Assembly (NCBI GenBank): GCA_963741565.1
Contig: CAVUIK010000016.1
Coordinates: forward strand, 1-64,000
Direction of reading: 5' to 3'
Source of the DNA: Ga0077555 sp963741565
GTDB lineage: Bacteria; Pseudomonadota; Alphaproteobacteria; Rhizobiales; Hyphomicrobiaceae
DNA length: 64,000 nt
The position numbers and the translations under genes were made by a program. Numbering within the stretch: the stretch's first letter is position 1; each line of letters starts with the position of its first letter. Below the pieces are notes generated by a model that saw only the letters and a program-made list of their open reading frames with translations, was not told the origin of the DNA and did not search any database. Below, piece by piece: positions 52,228-62,126 of the stretch.

Positions 52228-55200
52228 TCAGGCAGCCGGCATTACATAGGATTGCAGGGGGGCGACTTTCAAGATGTCCGACTTCAATGCCCGGATGGCC
52301 TGGGTCACGGCAACGGCTCCGGCCAGGGTCGTATAATACGGAATCCTGTTCAGCAAGGCTGTTCGGCGAATGTCTTTCGAATCCGCGACCGCCTTCGCCC
52401 CCTCTGTCGTATTCATGACGAGGTGGACCTGGCCACTTTTCATCAGGTCGACGATGTGCGGGCGTCCCTCGAGCACCTTGTTGACCTGATCACACGGGAT
52501 TCCGTGCGCCTCGAAGTGCCGTTTCGTCCCGCGCGTGGCGACAATCCGGAAGCCCATCTCGACCAGATCCTTCATAGCGCCGAGAAGCTGATCCTTGTCG
52601 GCCTCGCGAACCGACACGAAGACCGTTCCCGTCATCGGGAGCACGGTTCCCGACCCGAGCTGGACTCTTGGCGAAGGCGACCGCGAAGTCCCGGTCGATG
52701 CCCATGACTTCGCCGGTCGAGCGCATCTCGGGGCCAAGGATCGGGTCGACGCCCGGGAACCGGGCGAATGGGAACACGGCCTCCTTGACGGCGACGTGCT
52801 TGGGGCGGGCCGGCTTCAAACCGAAACTCTTCAGCGGCGCGCCGGCCATGACGCGAGCCGCAATGCCGGCCACGGGAATGCCGATAACCTTGGCGACAAA
52901 CGGGACCGTCCGCGATGCCCGGGGATTGACCTCGAGAATGTAGATCTGGCGGTCCTTGATGGCGTATTGGACGTTCATCAGTCCGACGACTTTTAGGGCG
53001 AGGGCGAGATCGCGGGTTTGCTTCTCGAGCCGGACGATGACCGAGCTGTCGAGGGTGTGGGCCGGGAGCGAACAGGCCGAGTCTCCAGAGTGGATGCCGG
53101 CTTCCTCAATGTGCTCCATGATGCCTGCGATGAATGTGTCGGTGCCATCCGAAAGACAGTCGACATCCACCTCGACGGCATTGGCGAGGTAGCTGTCGAT
53201 CAGCAAGGGGCGCTTATCCGAGACGACAAGCTCGGAGTGGCCGGCGAGTGTGACGGACAGGCGCTGTATGTAACGGTCGACCTCGCCGCCATCGGCGACG
53301 ATCTCCATCGCGCGGCCACCGAGCACGTAAGATGGCCGGATGACAATCGGATAACCGATCGATTCGGCAATGGCCTTCGCCTCTGACGGCGTCCGGGCAA
53401 TGCCGCTGTCGGGCTGCTTGAGCTTCAGGCTCTCGACCAGGGCCTTGAACCGGTCACGGTCCTCGGCGAGATCGATGGCGTCCGGCGAGGTGCCGAGGAT
53501 GGGCACCCCAGCCAAGCTCAGGGCTTCGGCGAGCTTCAACGGTGTTTGCCCGCCGAACTGCACGATCACGCCCTTGAGGGTGCCGTTCATCCGCTCAACG
53601 CGGATGATCTCGAACACGTCCTCGGCGGTCAGCGATTCGAAATAGAGCCGGTCGGAGGTGTCGTAATCGGTCGAGACGGTCTCGGGATTGCAGTTGACCA
53701 TGATCGTCTCGAAGCCGGCGTCCGAGAGCGCAAAGCAGGCGTGACAGCAGCAATAATCGAACTCGATACCCTGGCCGATCCGGTTCGGGCCACCGCCGAG
53801 AATGATGATCTTCTGCTTGTCCGAGGGGGCAGCTTCCGACGTAGGGGGCTGGGTCGCTCCCGACGCCGTTTGCAGGAGGCCGCGCTCATAGGTCGAATAC
53901 ATGTAGGCGGTGGGCGACGCGAATTCGGCCGCGCAGGTGTCGATGCGCTTGTAGACGGGGTGCACATCAAGCTGCTGGCGCCGCTGGTAGACCTCGGCTT
54001 CGGAAAGTTTGGCGAGTTTGGCAAGGCGCGCGTCGGAAAAGCCCATCGCCTTGAGACTGCGAAAGGCTTCGGGCGTGACAGGCAGTCCGTGCGCCTTGAC
54101 CCGCTCCTCGGTGTCCACGATGCCCTGGATGGCTGCCAGAAACCAGGGATCGATCTGGCACGACGCATGGATCTGCTCGTGATCGACGCCGAGCCGCATG
54201 GCCTGCGCAACCTTCAAGAGCCGGTCGGGCGTGGGACGTCCGAGGGCGGCGCGGATCACATTCTTGTCGTCGCCTTGGCCCAGCCCGTCGAAGTCGACGT
54301 CGTCGAGACCGGTCAATCCGGTCTCGAGCCCGCGCAGCGCCTTCTGCAGGCTTTCGGCGAACGTCCGGCCGATGGCCATGACCTCGCCGACGGAGCGCAT
54401 GGACGTCGTCAGTGTCGTATCGGCGCCGGGGAATTTCTCGAACGCAAAGCGCGGGATCTTGGTGACGACATAGTCGATTGTCGGCTCGAACGAAGCAGGT
54501 GTGGCGCCAGCCGTGATGTCGTTCTCGAGCTCGTCCAGAGTGTAGCCGACAGCGAGCCGCGCTGCGACCTTGGCGATCGGGAAGCCGGTGGCTTTCGAGG
54601 CGAGCGCGGAGGAGCGCGACACGCGCGGGTTCATTTCGATGACGACGAGCCGGCCATCGGCCGGATTGACTGCGAACTGGACGTTCGAGCCGCCCGTTTC
54701 CACGCCGATCTCGCGCAGCACGGCGATCGAGGCGTTGCGCATGATCTGGTATTCTTTGTCGGTCAGCGTCAGCGCAGGGGCGACCGTTATGGAATCGCCG
54801 GTGTGCACGCCCATCGGATCGATGTTCTCGATCGAGCAGATGATGATGCAGTTGTCTGCGGTGTCGCGGACCACCTCCATCTCGAACTCTTTCCAGCCGA
54901 GCACGCTTTCCTCGACCAGCACCTGGCGGGTTGGTGACGCGTCGAGTCCGCGTTCGATGATCTCGAAGAACTCCTCGCGGTTGTAGGCAACGCCGCCACC
55001 GGTGCCGCCAAGCGTGAATGACGGGCGGATGATGGCGGGCAAGCCCACATGCTCGAGGCCTGCGGCGGCTTCCTCGCGGTTGTGGGCCATTTTCGAGCGC
55101 GGAGTCTCGAGGCCGATCTTGTGCATCGCCTCGCGGAAGAGGAGCCGGTCCTCCGCCTTATCGATGGCGGCAGCCTTGGCGCCGATCATCTCGACGCCGT

Positions 55201-55531
55201 ACTTGGCGAGTGTACCGTCCTTCGCCAACGCGAGTGCGGTGTTGAGCGCGGTCTGGCCGCCCATTGTCGGCAGAACGGCATCCGGCCGCTCGGCTTCGAT
55301 GATCTTGGCGACGATCTCCGGCGTGATCGGCTCGATGTAGGTCGCATCCGCCAAGTCCGGATCCGTCATGATCGTGGCCGGATTGGAGTTGACGAGAATG
55401 ATGCGGTAACCTTCGGCCTTCAGGGCCTTACACGCCTGGGTGCCCGAATAGTCGAATTCGCAGGCCTGACCGATGACGATTGGCCCGGCGCCGATGATGA
55501 GGATGGATTTGATATCTGTTCGTTTGGGCAT
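52228..55531 (-). CDS. carB: Carbamoyl-phosphate synthase large subunit, frameshifted near the 3' end
   Basis: Makes carbamoyl phosphate from glutamine-derived ammonia, bicarbonate and 2 ATP for arginine and pyrimidine synthesis. Both ATP-grasp halves are intact (MPKRTDIKSILIIGAGPIVI; VLVEESVLGWKEFEMEVVRD; IIILGGGPNRIGQGIEFDYC). After IDRDFAVAFAKS the frame turns to nonsense to 52490; the +1 frame continues QLGSGTVLPMTGTVFVSVRE to the stop at 52228, supplying the allosteric MGS-like domain. One surplus base at 52661-52668 explains it; corrected length 1100 residues, normal. As carB is normally essential for prototrophy, a sequence error is most likely. No carA nearby. Confidence 0.97.
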
Positions 55532-55920
55532 AAAGCGGCTTCATAGTGCAGCGCAGCGGGCTTGGCTATAGGGCCCGTCAAACCCTTGTGTACGAGGCCG
55601 TCCCAGGCTCGGGCACTTGCGTTTAGCCGCTGGCGACGCGAATCGGGTGAAGGCAGGCTGGCGACGGGCACCGATGGAGTCACGGGACACTGCGTGCTAT
55701 GCGACTCGCATCGTAGCGGCCGACTGAACGGCCAGCGTGAACGATGATTAATGAACGGTCAGTCATTATACGCGAGCTCCCATTTGCTGGCGTTCGCGCA
55801 GGGCTGCCTTGCAGTCGACAGCCGGCCTGCCTCCGGAAATCAAGCTTTTGTTCTCGTGACTTCGGGCGTATAAGCCGCCCGCTCGTCGCTCATGCGGCGA
55901 ATCCAAGCCGGAGGTGCCTG
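55532..55920. other. Divergent intergenic region between carB and kup
   Basis: About 390 bases holding the promoters of carB (leftward) and kup (rightward). The kup ribosome site GGAGGTG lies just before GTG 55921. An AT-richer block around 55745-55770 (ATTAATGAACGGTCAGTCATTATA) carries a weak inverted repeat AATGA...TCATT that could be a regulator site, but it is not convincing. No gene is supported. Confidence 0.45.
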
Positions 55921-57825
55921 GTGGCACATATCTCTGCGACACCATCAGCAGACGCAGACAGTAGACAACATCACGGGAAGCTTTGGGCGCTGGCGCTCGG
56001 CTCCATCGGCGTGGCGTTTGGCGATATCGGCACGAGTCCGCTCTACGCCTTCAAAGAGGCTGTGACACACGCGACCGGCCACGGCATTGCTGTGCCGGAG
56101 GCCGTGCTGGGCGTCTTGTCGCTGATCTTGTGGTCGCTCGCGCTGGTGGTCACACTGAAATACGTTGTCGTTCTGCTGCGTGCCGACAACCACGGTGAGG
56201 GCGGAACCTTCGCTTTGATGGCGCTTGGACAAACCGTCGCGCAGCGCTCGGCGCCAGTTCTGTTTGCGCTTGGCATCCTGGGGGCCGCGTTCTTCTATGG
56301 CGATGCCATCCTGACGCCAGCGATATCGGTGCTGTCTGCGGTCGAAGGACTAAAGCTGGTCACGCCAGCTCTGACCACGGCCGTCGTTCCGATCACGATG
56401 ATCATCCTGGTCGGGCTGTTCATGGTGCAGTCGCGGGGCACCGACAAGGTTGCGAAGTTTTTTGGCCCAATCACCCTATTGTGGTTCATCGTTCTGGCAA
56501 TCGGCGGCCTCATTCACATTGTCGATGATCCCAAAGTCCTTTGGGCGTTCAGCCCCTACTACGGCCTGACCCTGCTGGCCACACATGGGCTGCTCGGATT
56601 GACCATTCTGGGTCTTGTGTTTCTGGCCGTGACCGGGGCAGAGGCCCTCTATGCGGATCTCGGGCACTTCGGGCGCAAGCCCATTCAACTCGCCTGGAGC
56701 GCGATCGTGTTTCCGGCACTGGTGCTCAATTATCTCGGGCAAGGCGCACTCGTCCTCACGGACCCCAAGGCGATCGAAAGTCCGCTCTATAAGCTCTATC
56801 CCGAATGGGCGTTGATACCGATGGTCCTGCTCGCGACCTGCGCGACAGTGATTGCAAGCCAAGCCGTCATTACGGGTGCGTTTTCATTGACGCGACAGGC
56901 GATTCAGCTGGGCGTTCTGCCGCGGTTCGCCATTCGCCATACGTCGGAAAGCATGGCAGGGCAGATCTATCTGCCAAAGCTGAACACGATCCTGCTGATC
57001 GGCGTTTTGATCGTGGTCTTTTTTTTCAAGGAGTTGTCGAAGCTCGCGTCGGCGTACGGGATCTCGGTGACCGCGACGATGGTCATCGATTCGGCCATGG
57101 CCTTCTTCGTCATCTGGAAGCTTTGGAAATGGCCGCTCTGGCAAGCGCTGCTATTGATCGTGCCGCTGATTCTGCTCGAGCAGGCGTTCTTCACCGCTAA
57201 CATGCTGAAGGTGTTCGATGGTGGCTGGTTCCCGCTGGTCGTCGGCTTTGCGCTGGCGCTGATCATGTTCACATGGGCACACGGTTCTAAGGTGTTGGCC
57301 CGCGTCACCAAGAAGAACGAGGCCGAACTCGATTGGCTGGTGCGCCATCTCGAGCAGAAGCCGCCGCACCGAGTGCCGGGAACCGCGGTATTCCTGACGT
57401 CCGATCCGGAGTCCGCACCAACTGCTTTGATGCACAACTTGAAGCACAATCGCGTGCTGCATGAGCGCAATATCATTCTGACCATCAAGACCGGCGAGAT
57501 GCCGCGCGTGCCGCGCCACGAGCGGGTTCAGATCGAGCGCGTTTCCGACGCTTTTTTTGTCGTGACGGCGAATTACGGTTTCATGGAAACGCCGAGCGTG
57601 CCGAAGATCTTCGAGCATTGCCGGCGCAAGGATCTGAATGTCGATTTTCCCGCGACGTCGTTCTTCTTGTCGCGGCGCTCGCTGAAGACCACGCCGAAAA
57701 CCGCAATGCCGCGTTGGCAGGAGCGCTTGTTCATCTGGCTGGCGCACCAGTCCGAGGATGCGACGGAGTATTTCAAGATCCCGACGGATCGCGTCGTCGA
57801 GGTCGGGACCCAGGTCCAGGTCTGA
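55921..57825 (+). CDS. kup: Potassium transporter Kup
   Basis: Low-affinity K+/H+ symporter of the inner membrane, 634 residues, the usual Kup length. GTG 55921 was chosen for its GGAGGTGCCT ribosome site and because upstream residues lack family character. Twelve hydrophobic helices; hallmarks are ALALGSIGVAFGDIGTSPLY, RADNHGEGGTFALMALG, GAAFFYGDAILTPAISVLSA, LVFLAVTGAEALYADLGHFG and the C-terminal domain from HRVPGTAVFLTSDPESAPTA to the conserved VVEVGTQ end. Standing alone after the divergent region with carB. Confidence 0.97.
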   Translation: MAHISATPSADADSRQHHGKLWALALGSIGVAFGDIGTSPLYAFKEAVTHATGHGIAVPEAVLGVLSLILWSLALVVTLKYVVVLLRADNHGEGGTFALMALGQTVAQRSAPVLFALGILGAAFFYGDAILTPAISVLSAVEGLKLVTPALTTAVVPITMIILVGLFMVQSRGTDKVAKFFGPITLLWFIVLAIGGLIHIVDDPKVLWAFSPYYGLTLLATHGLLGLTILGLVFLAVTGAEALYADLGHFGRKPIQLAWSAIVFPALVLNYLGQGALVLTDPKAIESPLYKLYPEWALIPMVLLATCATVIASQAVITGAFSLTRQAIQLGVLPRFAIRHTSESMAGQIYLPKLNTILLIGVLIVVFFFKELSKLASAYGISVTATMVIDSAMAFFVIWKLWKWPLWQALLLIVPLILLEQAFFTANMLKVFDGGWFPLVVGFALALIMFTWAHGSKVLARVTKKNEAELDWLVRHLEQKPPHRVPGTAVFLTSDPESAPTALMHNLKHNRVLHERNIILTIKTGEMPRVPRHERVQIERVSDAFFVVTANYGFMETPSVPKIFEHCRRKDLNVDFPATSFFLSRRSLKTTPKTAMPRWQERLFIWLAHQSEDATEYFKIPTDRVVEVGTQVQV

Positions 57826-57948
57826 CAAAATCTCGTCTGCGGCTGTCGACCAGACATGCAAAGCAACAGTACGAACTGGCGCCCAAAACGGGAAAGCGGC
57901 GCCGCGTGGGGTCGGCACCGCTTCCTTGGCGAGTTGGCCTCGCCGTAT

Positions 57949-58028
57949 CCACAACTAAAGGTTGCGGATGATCGTAACTACTACCGAACTTCAACCTCCG
58001 CAACTAAAAAAACAATCTATAGTTGTGG
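57949..58028. repeat. Cluster of four CC(A/G)CAAC half-sites in an AT-rich island
   Basis: Two adjacent inverted pairs: CCACAAC-TAAAG-GTTGCGG at 57949-57967, and CCGCAACTA ... TAGTTGTGG at 57998-58028 with an A-rich spacer. All four arms are versions of CC(A/G)CAAC(TA). The block lies in the convergent gap between kup and the leftward SDR gene and is much more AT-rich than its surroundings. It could be a regulator-binding array, a bidirectional terminator region, or the trace of a small element. Nothing else was found in the 262-base gap. Confidence 0.5.
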
Positions 58029-58087
58029 TTCGAAGCGGTCGTGGCACAAATCACACATAGTTTGATGCGCGAGGTCTGCTCTAAAGT

Positions 58088-58765
58088 TCAGGCGTCCAAA
58101 GATGACCCGCCGCAAATCGTAATGGTCTGGCCCGTGATTGCATCGGCAGCTCGGGACATCAGATAGGTGATCAACCCCGCGACCTCATCCGGGCTGATCA
58201 GGCGTCCTATCGGCGGTAACTTCACTGGGGTCGCAGTGCGGCCAGCTCCTGTCAGCATTGGCGTGTCTGTGGCCGCCGGCGCGACGACATTGACGGTGAT
58301 GCCCTGGTCGATCAGCTCGGATGCCCAGGACCGGGCCATGGCCGTGAGGGCGGCCTTCGTAGCTCCATACTGGCTGCGGCCCTTGAGGCCGACGGCGGCG
58401 CGGCTGCCAACAAGAACGATGCGACCTCCACGCGGTAGTCTTGGGCCTAACGCGTCGACGAGAATTTCAGCGGCTTCGATGTGCACGCGCCACATCAAGT
58501 CGCCTTCGCCTGATTTAAAGGCGCCGAGCGGGGCGGTGTGCATGATGCCGGCGGCGTGGATCAGGGCATCGACCGGTTGTGGCGCGAGGCGCTCGATCGC
58601 GGCAAGAACCTCTGCACGGCAACCGAGGTCCGTTGCAATCGTCTCGATGCCGGCTGCGGCCGTCGTCCGATTGAGAGCGATCACCCGCCAGCCATCGGCA
58701 ATCAAACGCGCGGCGGTTGCGGCGCCGATCCCCGAGGACGCGCCTGTGATGACGGCAAGCGGCAT
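58088..58765 (-). CDS. SDR-family oxidoreductase
   Basis: 225 residues from ATG 58765 (MPLAVITGASSGIGAATAAR). Rossmann motif TGASSGIG, HAAG in the place of NNAG (ALIHAAGIMHTAPLG), catalytic Ser in VLVGSRAAVGLKGRSQYGAT and Tyr-Lys in YGATK, then VNVVAPAATDTPML and the C-terminal AITGQTITICGG. NAALNRT after the second strand suggests NADP preference, but this is uncertain. The substrate is unknown. It is divergent from metY with about 115 bases between starts. Confidence 0.9.
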   Translation of the reverse strand: MPLAVITGASSGIGAATAARLIADGWRVIALNRTTAAAGIETIATDLGCRAEVLAAIERLAPQPVDALIHAAGIMHTAPLGAFKSGEGDLMWRVHIEAAEILVDALGPRLPRGGRIVLVGSRAAVGLKGRSQYGATKAALTAMARSWASELIDQGITVNVVAPAATDTPMLTGAGRTATPVKLPPIGRLISPDEVAGLITYLMSRAADAITGQTITICGGSSLDA

Positions 58766-58879
58766 GGTGTGACCTTGTTGGTAGTGGCTGCGCATTGTTT
58801 TAGCGGTTGACTTGGCTGACGCCAAACCCATTCATGGCCCCAATTTGCAGGATCCAACGCCCGCCCGGAGATAGTCGAC

Positions 58880-60166
58880 ATGACCGAGAAAACCCCTGGT
58901 TTTTCCACGCTCGCCGTGCACGCCGGTGCCGCGCCCGACCCGGCGACAGGGGCCCGCGTCACGCCGATCTACCAGACGACCGCTTTCGTGTTCAACGATG
59001 TGGATCATGCCGCAGCGCTGTTCAATCTCGAGGCATTCGGCAACATCTATACGCGCATCATGAACCCGACGCAGGGCGTGCTCGAACAGCGTGTCGCCGC
59101 GCTGGAGGGCGGGACTGCCGCGCTGGCCGTCGCGTCGGGGCATGCGGCGCAGCTGCTGGTGTTCCATACGCTGATGGAAACGGGCGACGAGTTCGTCGCG
59201 GGGCGCCAGCTCTATGGCGGCTCAATCAATCAATTTAACCATGCGTTCAAGAAGTTCGGCTGGAACGTGATCTGGGCGGATTCGACCGATCCCGCGAGCT
59301 TCGAGAAGGCGATCACGCCGAAGACGAAGGCCATTATGGTCGAGAGCCTCGCCAATCCCGGTGGCGTTGTCGTCGATATCCCGGCGATTGCGGCGATTGC
59401 GAAAAAGGCTGGCGTGCCGCTGATTGTCGACAACACTCTGGCGACGCCCTACCTCTGCCGGCCGAAGGATCATGGGGCCGATATCGTGATCCATTCGCTC
59501 ACCAAGTTCATGGGGGGACACGGCAACTCGATGGGCGGCGTGATCGTCGACTGCGGTACGTTCGACTGGCTCGGCGCCAAGCGCAAGTACCCGACGCTGA
59601 CCGAACCCAACGCCAGCTACAACGGCATGCGCCTCGCCGAAACCTTCGGGAACTTCGCATTCGCGATTGCTTGCCGCGTGATGGGGCTGCGCGATCTCGG
59701 ACCCTCGATTGCGCCGATGAATGCATTCCTGCTGCTGACCGGCATTGAGACCTTGCCGCTGCGGATGGAGCGCCATTGCGAAAATGCGCTGGCGACCGCG
59801 CGTTACCTCGAGAAGCACCCGAAGGTCGCCTGGGTGAGCTACGCCGGCCTCGAGAGCAACACGTACTATGCGCTCGCCAAGAAGATCTGCCCGAAGGGAG
59901 CTGGTGCCGTCTTCACGTTCGGCCTGAAGGGCGGCTATGAGGCGGGCGTCAAGCTGGTCTCGAATGTGAAGATGTTTTCGCATCTCGCCAATATCGGCGA
60001 CGTGCGGAGCCTCATCATCCATCCGGCATCGACGACGCATCGCCAGCTCACCGACGCCCAGAGAACCGCGGCGGGCGCTGGCGCCGACGTTGTGCGCCTG
60101 TCGATCGGCATCGAGGATAAGGCCGACATCATCGCCGATCTGGAAGAGGCGCTGGCGGCCATATAA
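58880..60166 (+). CDS. metY: O-acetylhomoserine sulfhydrylase (MetY-type)
   Basis: PLP enzyme joining O-acetylhomoserine with sulfide to give homocysteine, part of methionine synthesis; 428 residues, typical for the large MetY type (cystathionine synthases are about 400). Marks are FSTLAVHAGAAPDPATGARV, TPIYQTTAFVFNDVDHAAAL, the PLP-binding Lys in HSLTKFMGGHGNSMGG, and a C-terminal SNVKMFSHLANIGDVRSLII followed by HPASTTHRQL. A small hairpin TTGGC-TGAC-GCCAA at 58812-58825 lies in the leader, but no known SAM riboswitch pattern was recognised. Confidence 0.93.
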   Translation: MTEKTPGFSTLAVHAGAAPDPATGARVTPIYQTTAFVFNDVDHAAALFNLEAFGNIYTRIMNPTQGVLEQRVAALEGGTAALAVASGHAAQLLVFHTLMETGDEFVAGRQLYGGSINQFNHAFKKFGWNVIWADSTDPASFEKAITPKTKAIMVESLANPGGVVVDIPAIAAIAKKAGVPLIVDNTLATPYLCRPKDHGADIVIHSLTKFMGGHGNSMGGVIVDCGTFDWLGAKRKYPTLTEPNASYNGMRLAETFGNFAFAIACRVMGLRDLGPSIAPMNAFLLLTGIETLPLRMERHCENALATARYLEKHPKVAWVSYAGLESNTYYALAKKICPKGAGAVFTFGLKGGYEAGVKLVSNVKMFSHLANIGDVRSLIIHPASTTHRQLTDAQRTAAGAGADVVRLSIGIEDKADIIADLEEALAAI

Positions 60167-60170
60167 GGCC

Positions 60171-61457
60171 TTACGAAAATGTTCTGGCTGTGCGCCGGCG
60201 GGCGAACCACCATTCGCCCGCCCACAGCAAGGCCGCGCCAGAGAACATCACGGTAAAAACCTTGATCTGCGTGAAGGGTTCGAGCGGTCCGTCGGGCGCT
60301 TGGACGTATATGCCCATAACGGCGAGCGTCATGAACAGCAAGCCTAGTGACAGGCGCCGGCAAAGCAGTGGCACTGCGACGCCGTAATACCAGGGATAGT
60401 GTGGCGAGATCAGCACCAGGAACGCGCTGCACAGCAACAGCAGCTCCTGCGCGTTGATGCGATCCTCGTTCCGGCGTAGCGCGATGCGCGCGCCGAGCAC
60501 CAGCAGGATCAACCCCGCCAGCCCCGCAAAAATCGCCGAGGGGATATAGGGCCATCCCATATGGCGCGGCATGCCGACGAGATAGAAGCCGTAGCCGTCG
60601 CGATAGCCCTCCTCGTCGAGATGCAGGAACAGGGATCCGATGACCTTGAGGCCGGCGCCGCTCACATAGGGCAGATAGAGGATCGCGGCGGTCGCCAGCA
60701 TCGCGAGCGGCATGGTGAGCCGCCAACGCCGCCAGAGCGCGGGACCGAACAATAGGGCCGGATATTTGACGAGGCCGGCGGCTGCAAGCGCGATCCCGGC
60801 CAGAACCTGGCGCCCTCGGTGCGCAGCCACGATCGCCAGCAGGAGCAGGGCGACGGCTGCGGCATCGAGATGGCCTTGGCTTGCGAACTCCCAGATCGGC
60901 AGGGGGTGCCAAGCATAGATGAGCACCCGCTCGCGGGGGACGCCTTCTGCGGCAAGCCAAGCCAGGATGGCGCCGGCGATGATCAGCTCGAAGCCCAGCA
61001 TGATCCGCTTGATGCCCTCGATGCCGTCGCCAAAGAGCCGCGCGGCGAGAAAGGTCAATTCGGCCATCGGCGGATAGATGGTCGGGTAGGTCTCCTTGCG
61101 ATTGATGTTGGGATAAATGCGCTCGTCTCGCAGATGCGCGAGGCGCGGGTCGGCGGGAACGTAGAGATAGGGATTAATGCCCGCCGCCTGCACCCGTCCG
61201 TCCCAGACGTAGCGATAGGCATCCGTCGTGAGGGTTGGCGGCGTTGTCATCGCGACGGCGCGCAGCAGCAGGCCAATGCCGAGAATGAGGATGAGATCGC
61301 GGGGGCGCGCCCGTTGGGTCACGACAAGCCAGACACCCGCAACATAGACAACGCCGTGCAACAGAACGAATGGGGTAAAGGCTATGGGATCTTCGACGAC
61401 GAGGGCGCCGGCGGCCAGGGCGACGAGTGCCAGCAAGACGGCTGCGATGATGACCAA
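60171..61457 (-). CDS. GT-C (GT87-like) membrane glycosyltransferase
   Basis: 428-residue integral membrane protein with about ten to twelve hydrophobic helices. The first luminal loop holds the Asp of GT-C enzymes in PPTLTTDAYRYVWDGRVQAA with GINPYLYVP next, as in polyprenol-phosphate-sugar-dependent mannosyltransferases (GT87). YAWHPLPIWEFASQGHLDAA and SPHYPWYYGVAVPLL are further family features. The only start in this frame is TTG 61457, inside the first helix. If one G is removed from the run of six at 61470-61475, the frame extends to a GTG near 61530 (VSTTQSDRMAGRRTACAGS), which would give a normal N-terminus. Convergent with metY, 4 bases apart. Confidence 0.85.
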   Translation of the reverse strand: MVIIAAVLLALVALAAGALVVEDPIAFTPFVLLHGVVYVAGVWLVVTQRARPRDLILILGIGLLLRAVAMTTPPTLTTDAYRYVWDGRVQAAGINPYLYVPADPRLAHLRDERIYPNINRKETYPTIYPPMAELTFLAARLFGDGIEGIKRIMLGFELIIAGAILAWLAAEGVPRERVLIYAWHPLPIWEFASQGHLDAAAVALLLLAIVAAHRGRQVLAGIALAAAGLVKYPALLFGPALWRRWRLTMPLAMLATAAILYLPYVSGAGLKVIGSLFLHLDEEGYRDGYGFYLVGMPRHMGWPYIPSAIFAGLAGLILLVLGARIALRRNEDRINAQELLLLCSAFLVLISPHYPWYYGVAVPLLCRRLSLGLLFMTLAVMGIYVQAPDGPLEPFTQIKVFTVMFSGAALLWAGEWWFARRRTARTFS

Positions 61458-61652
61458 AGTGATGGTGACGGGGGGAACCGGCGCAAGCCGTGCGTCGGCC
61501 TGCCATGCGGTCGGATTGGGTGGTGCTCACTGTGGCGATATCCCCGCGTTGAAATGGCCATAGCGCGAGGTCGCCGCGGGCGCCAACACACAAACGAGTG
61601 ATGTTTGTCAGGGCGGCATGCCGGACGAGCACTATGGGCCAGCAGTCAGCCG

Positions 61653-62126
61653 TCAGCTGGCGGCTGCGCGACGGTTGGCAATGCGGCGCTCGGCCGAGGC
61701 GACGATGGCGACCCGGATCTGCGGCGGCGCGGTCAATGCGAAATCGATCGTCAGCTGCTGCTCGCGGGCCAGCAGCTTGAGGTGGTCTGCCGACGGTATG
61801 GTCTCGAGGGCCGCCATCGCTTCGGCGCGGCCCTTTGTGCGCATGACGACGACGACGTTGGGCGAAAACGGATCGAAGGCTGGCATCGCGGCGGCGATGG
61901 CTGGCGCCGTTGCGGCTGGTTCGGCCAGGGGTTTGGTCGTGCTCAGCGTGACCTGCGCGATGTCCTTCTGCAGCCGTTGCGTCAGCTGATCACGGCCTTC
62001 CGGTGAGACAGCGTCCGCTTCCCGGATCGCGCGGCGCAGATAGGCATTTTTGGCTGCGCCCGACAAGGATCGCGCCGGATCGGCGTTGGACTTCCTGGAG
62101 CGGCGCGATTTTTCCTCGCCGGTCAT
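61653..62126 (-). CDS. Hypothetical protein coupled to the ParA-like gene
   Basis: 157 residues. A basic N-terminus (MTGEEKSRRSRKSNADPARS), a helical segment (AYLRRAIREADAVSPEGRDQ), an Ala/Pro linker containing FDPFSPNVVVVMRTKGRAEA, and a C-terminal helical part with LKLLAREQQLTIDFALTA. No family recognised. Its start overlaps the stop of the ParA-like gene by four bases (62123-62126), so the two are translated together. It may be the regulator or cargo adaptor of the ATPase, in the manner of small partners of ParA/MinD proteins. Confidence 0.7.
   Translation of the reverse strand: MTGEEKSRRSRKSNADPARSLSGAAKNAYLRRAIREADAVSPEGRDQLTQRLQKDIAQVTLSTTKPLAEPAATAPAIAAAMPAFDPFSPNVVVVMRTKGRAEAMAALETIPSADHLKLLAREQQLTIDFALTAPPQIRVAIVASAERRIANRRAAAS

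Noticed and set aside
55745..55770. TetR-type operator near AATGAACGGTCAGTCATT
   Set aside because: Only the outer five bases are symmetric and no TetR gene is near.
58766..58879. SAM riboswitch upstream of metY
   Set aside because: The leader has only a small TTGGC/GCCAA hairpin and the segment GCGGTTGACTTGG; the conserved core of SAM-II or other SAM switches could not be matched on either strand.
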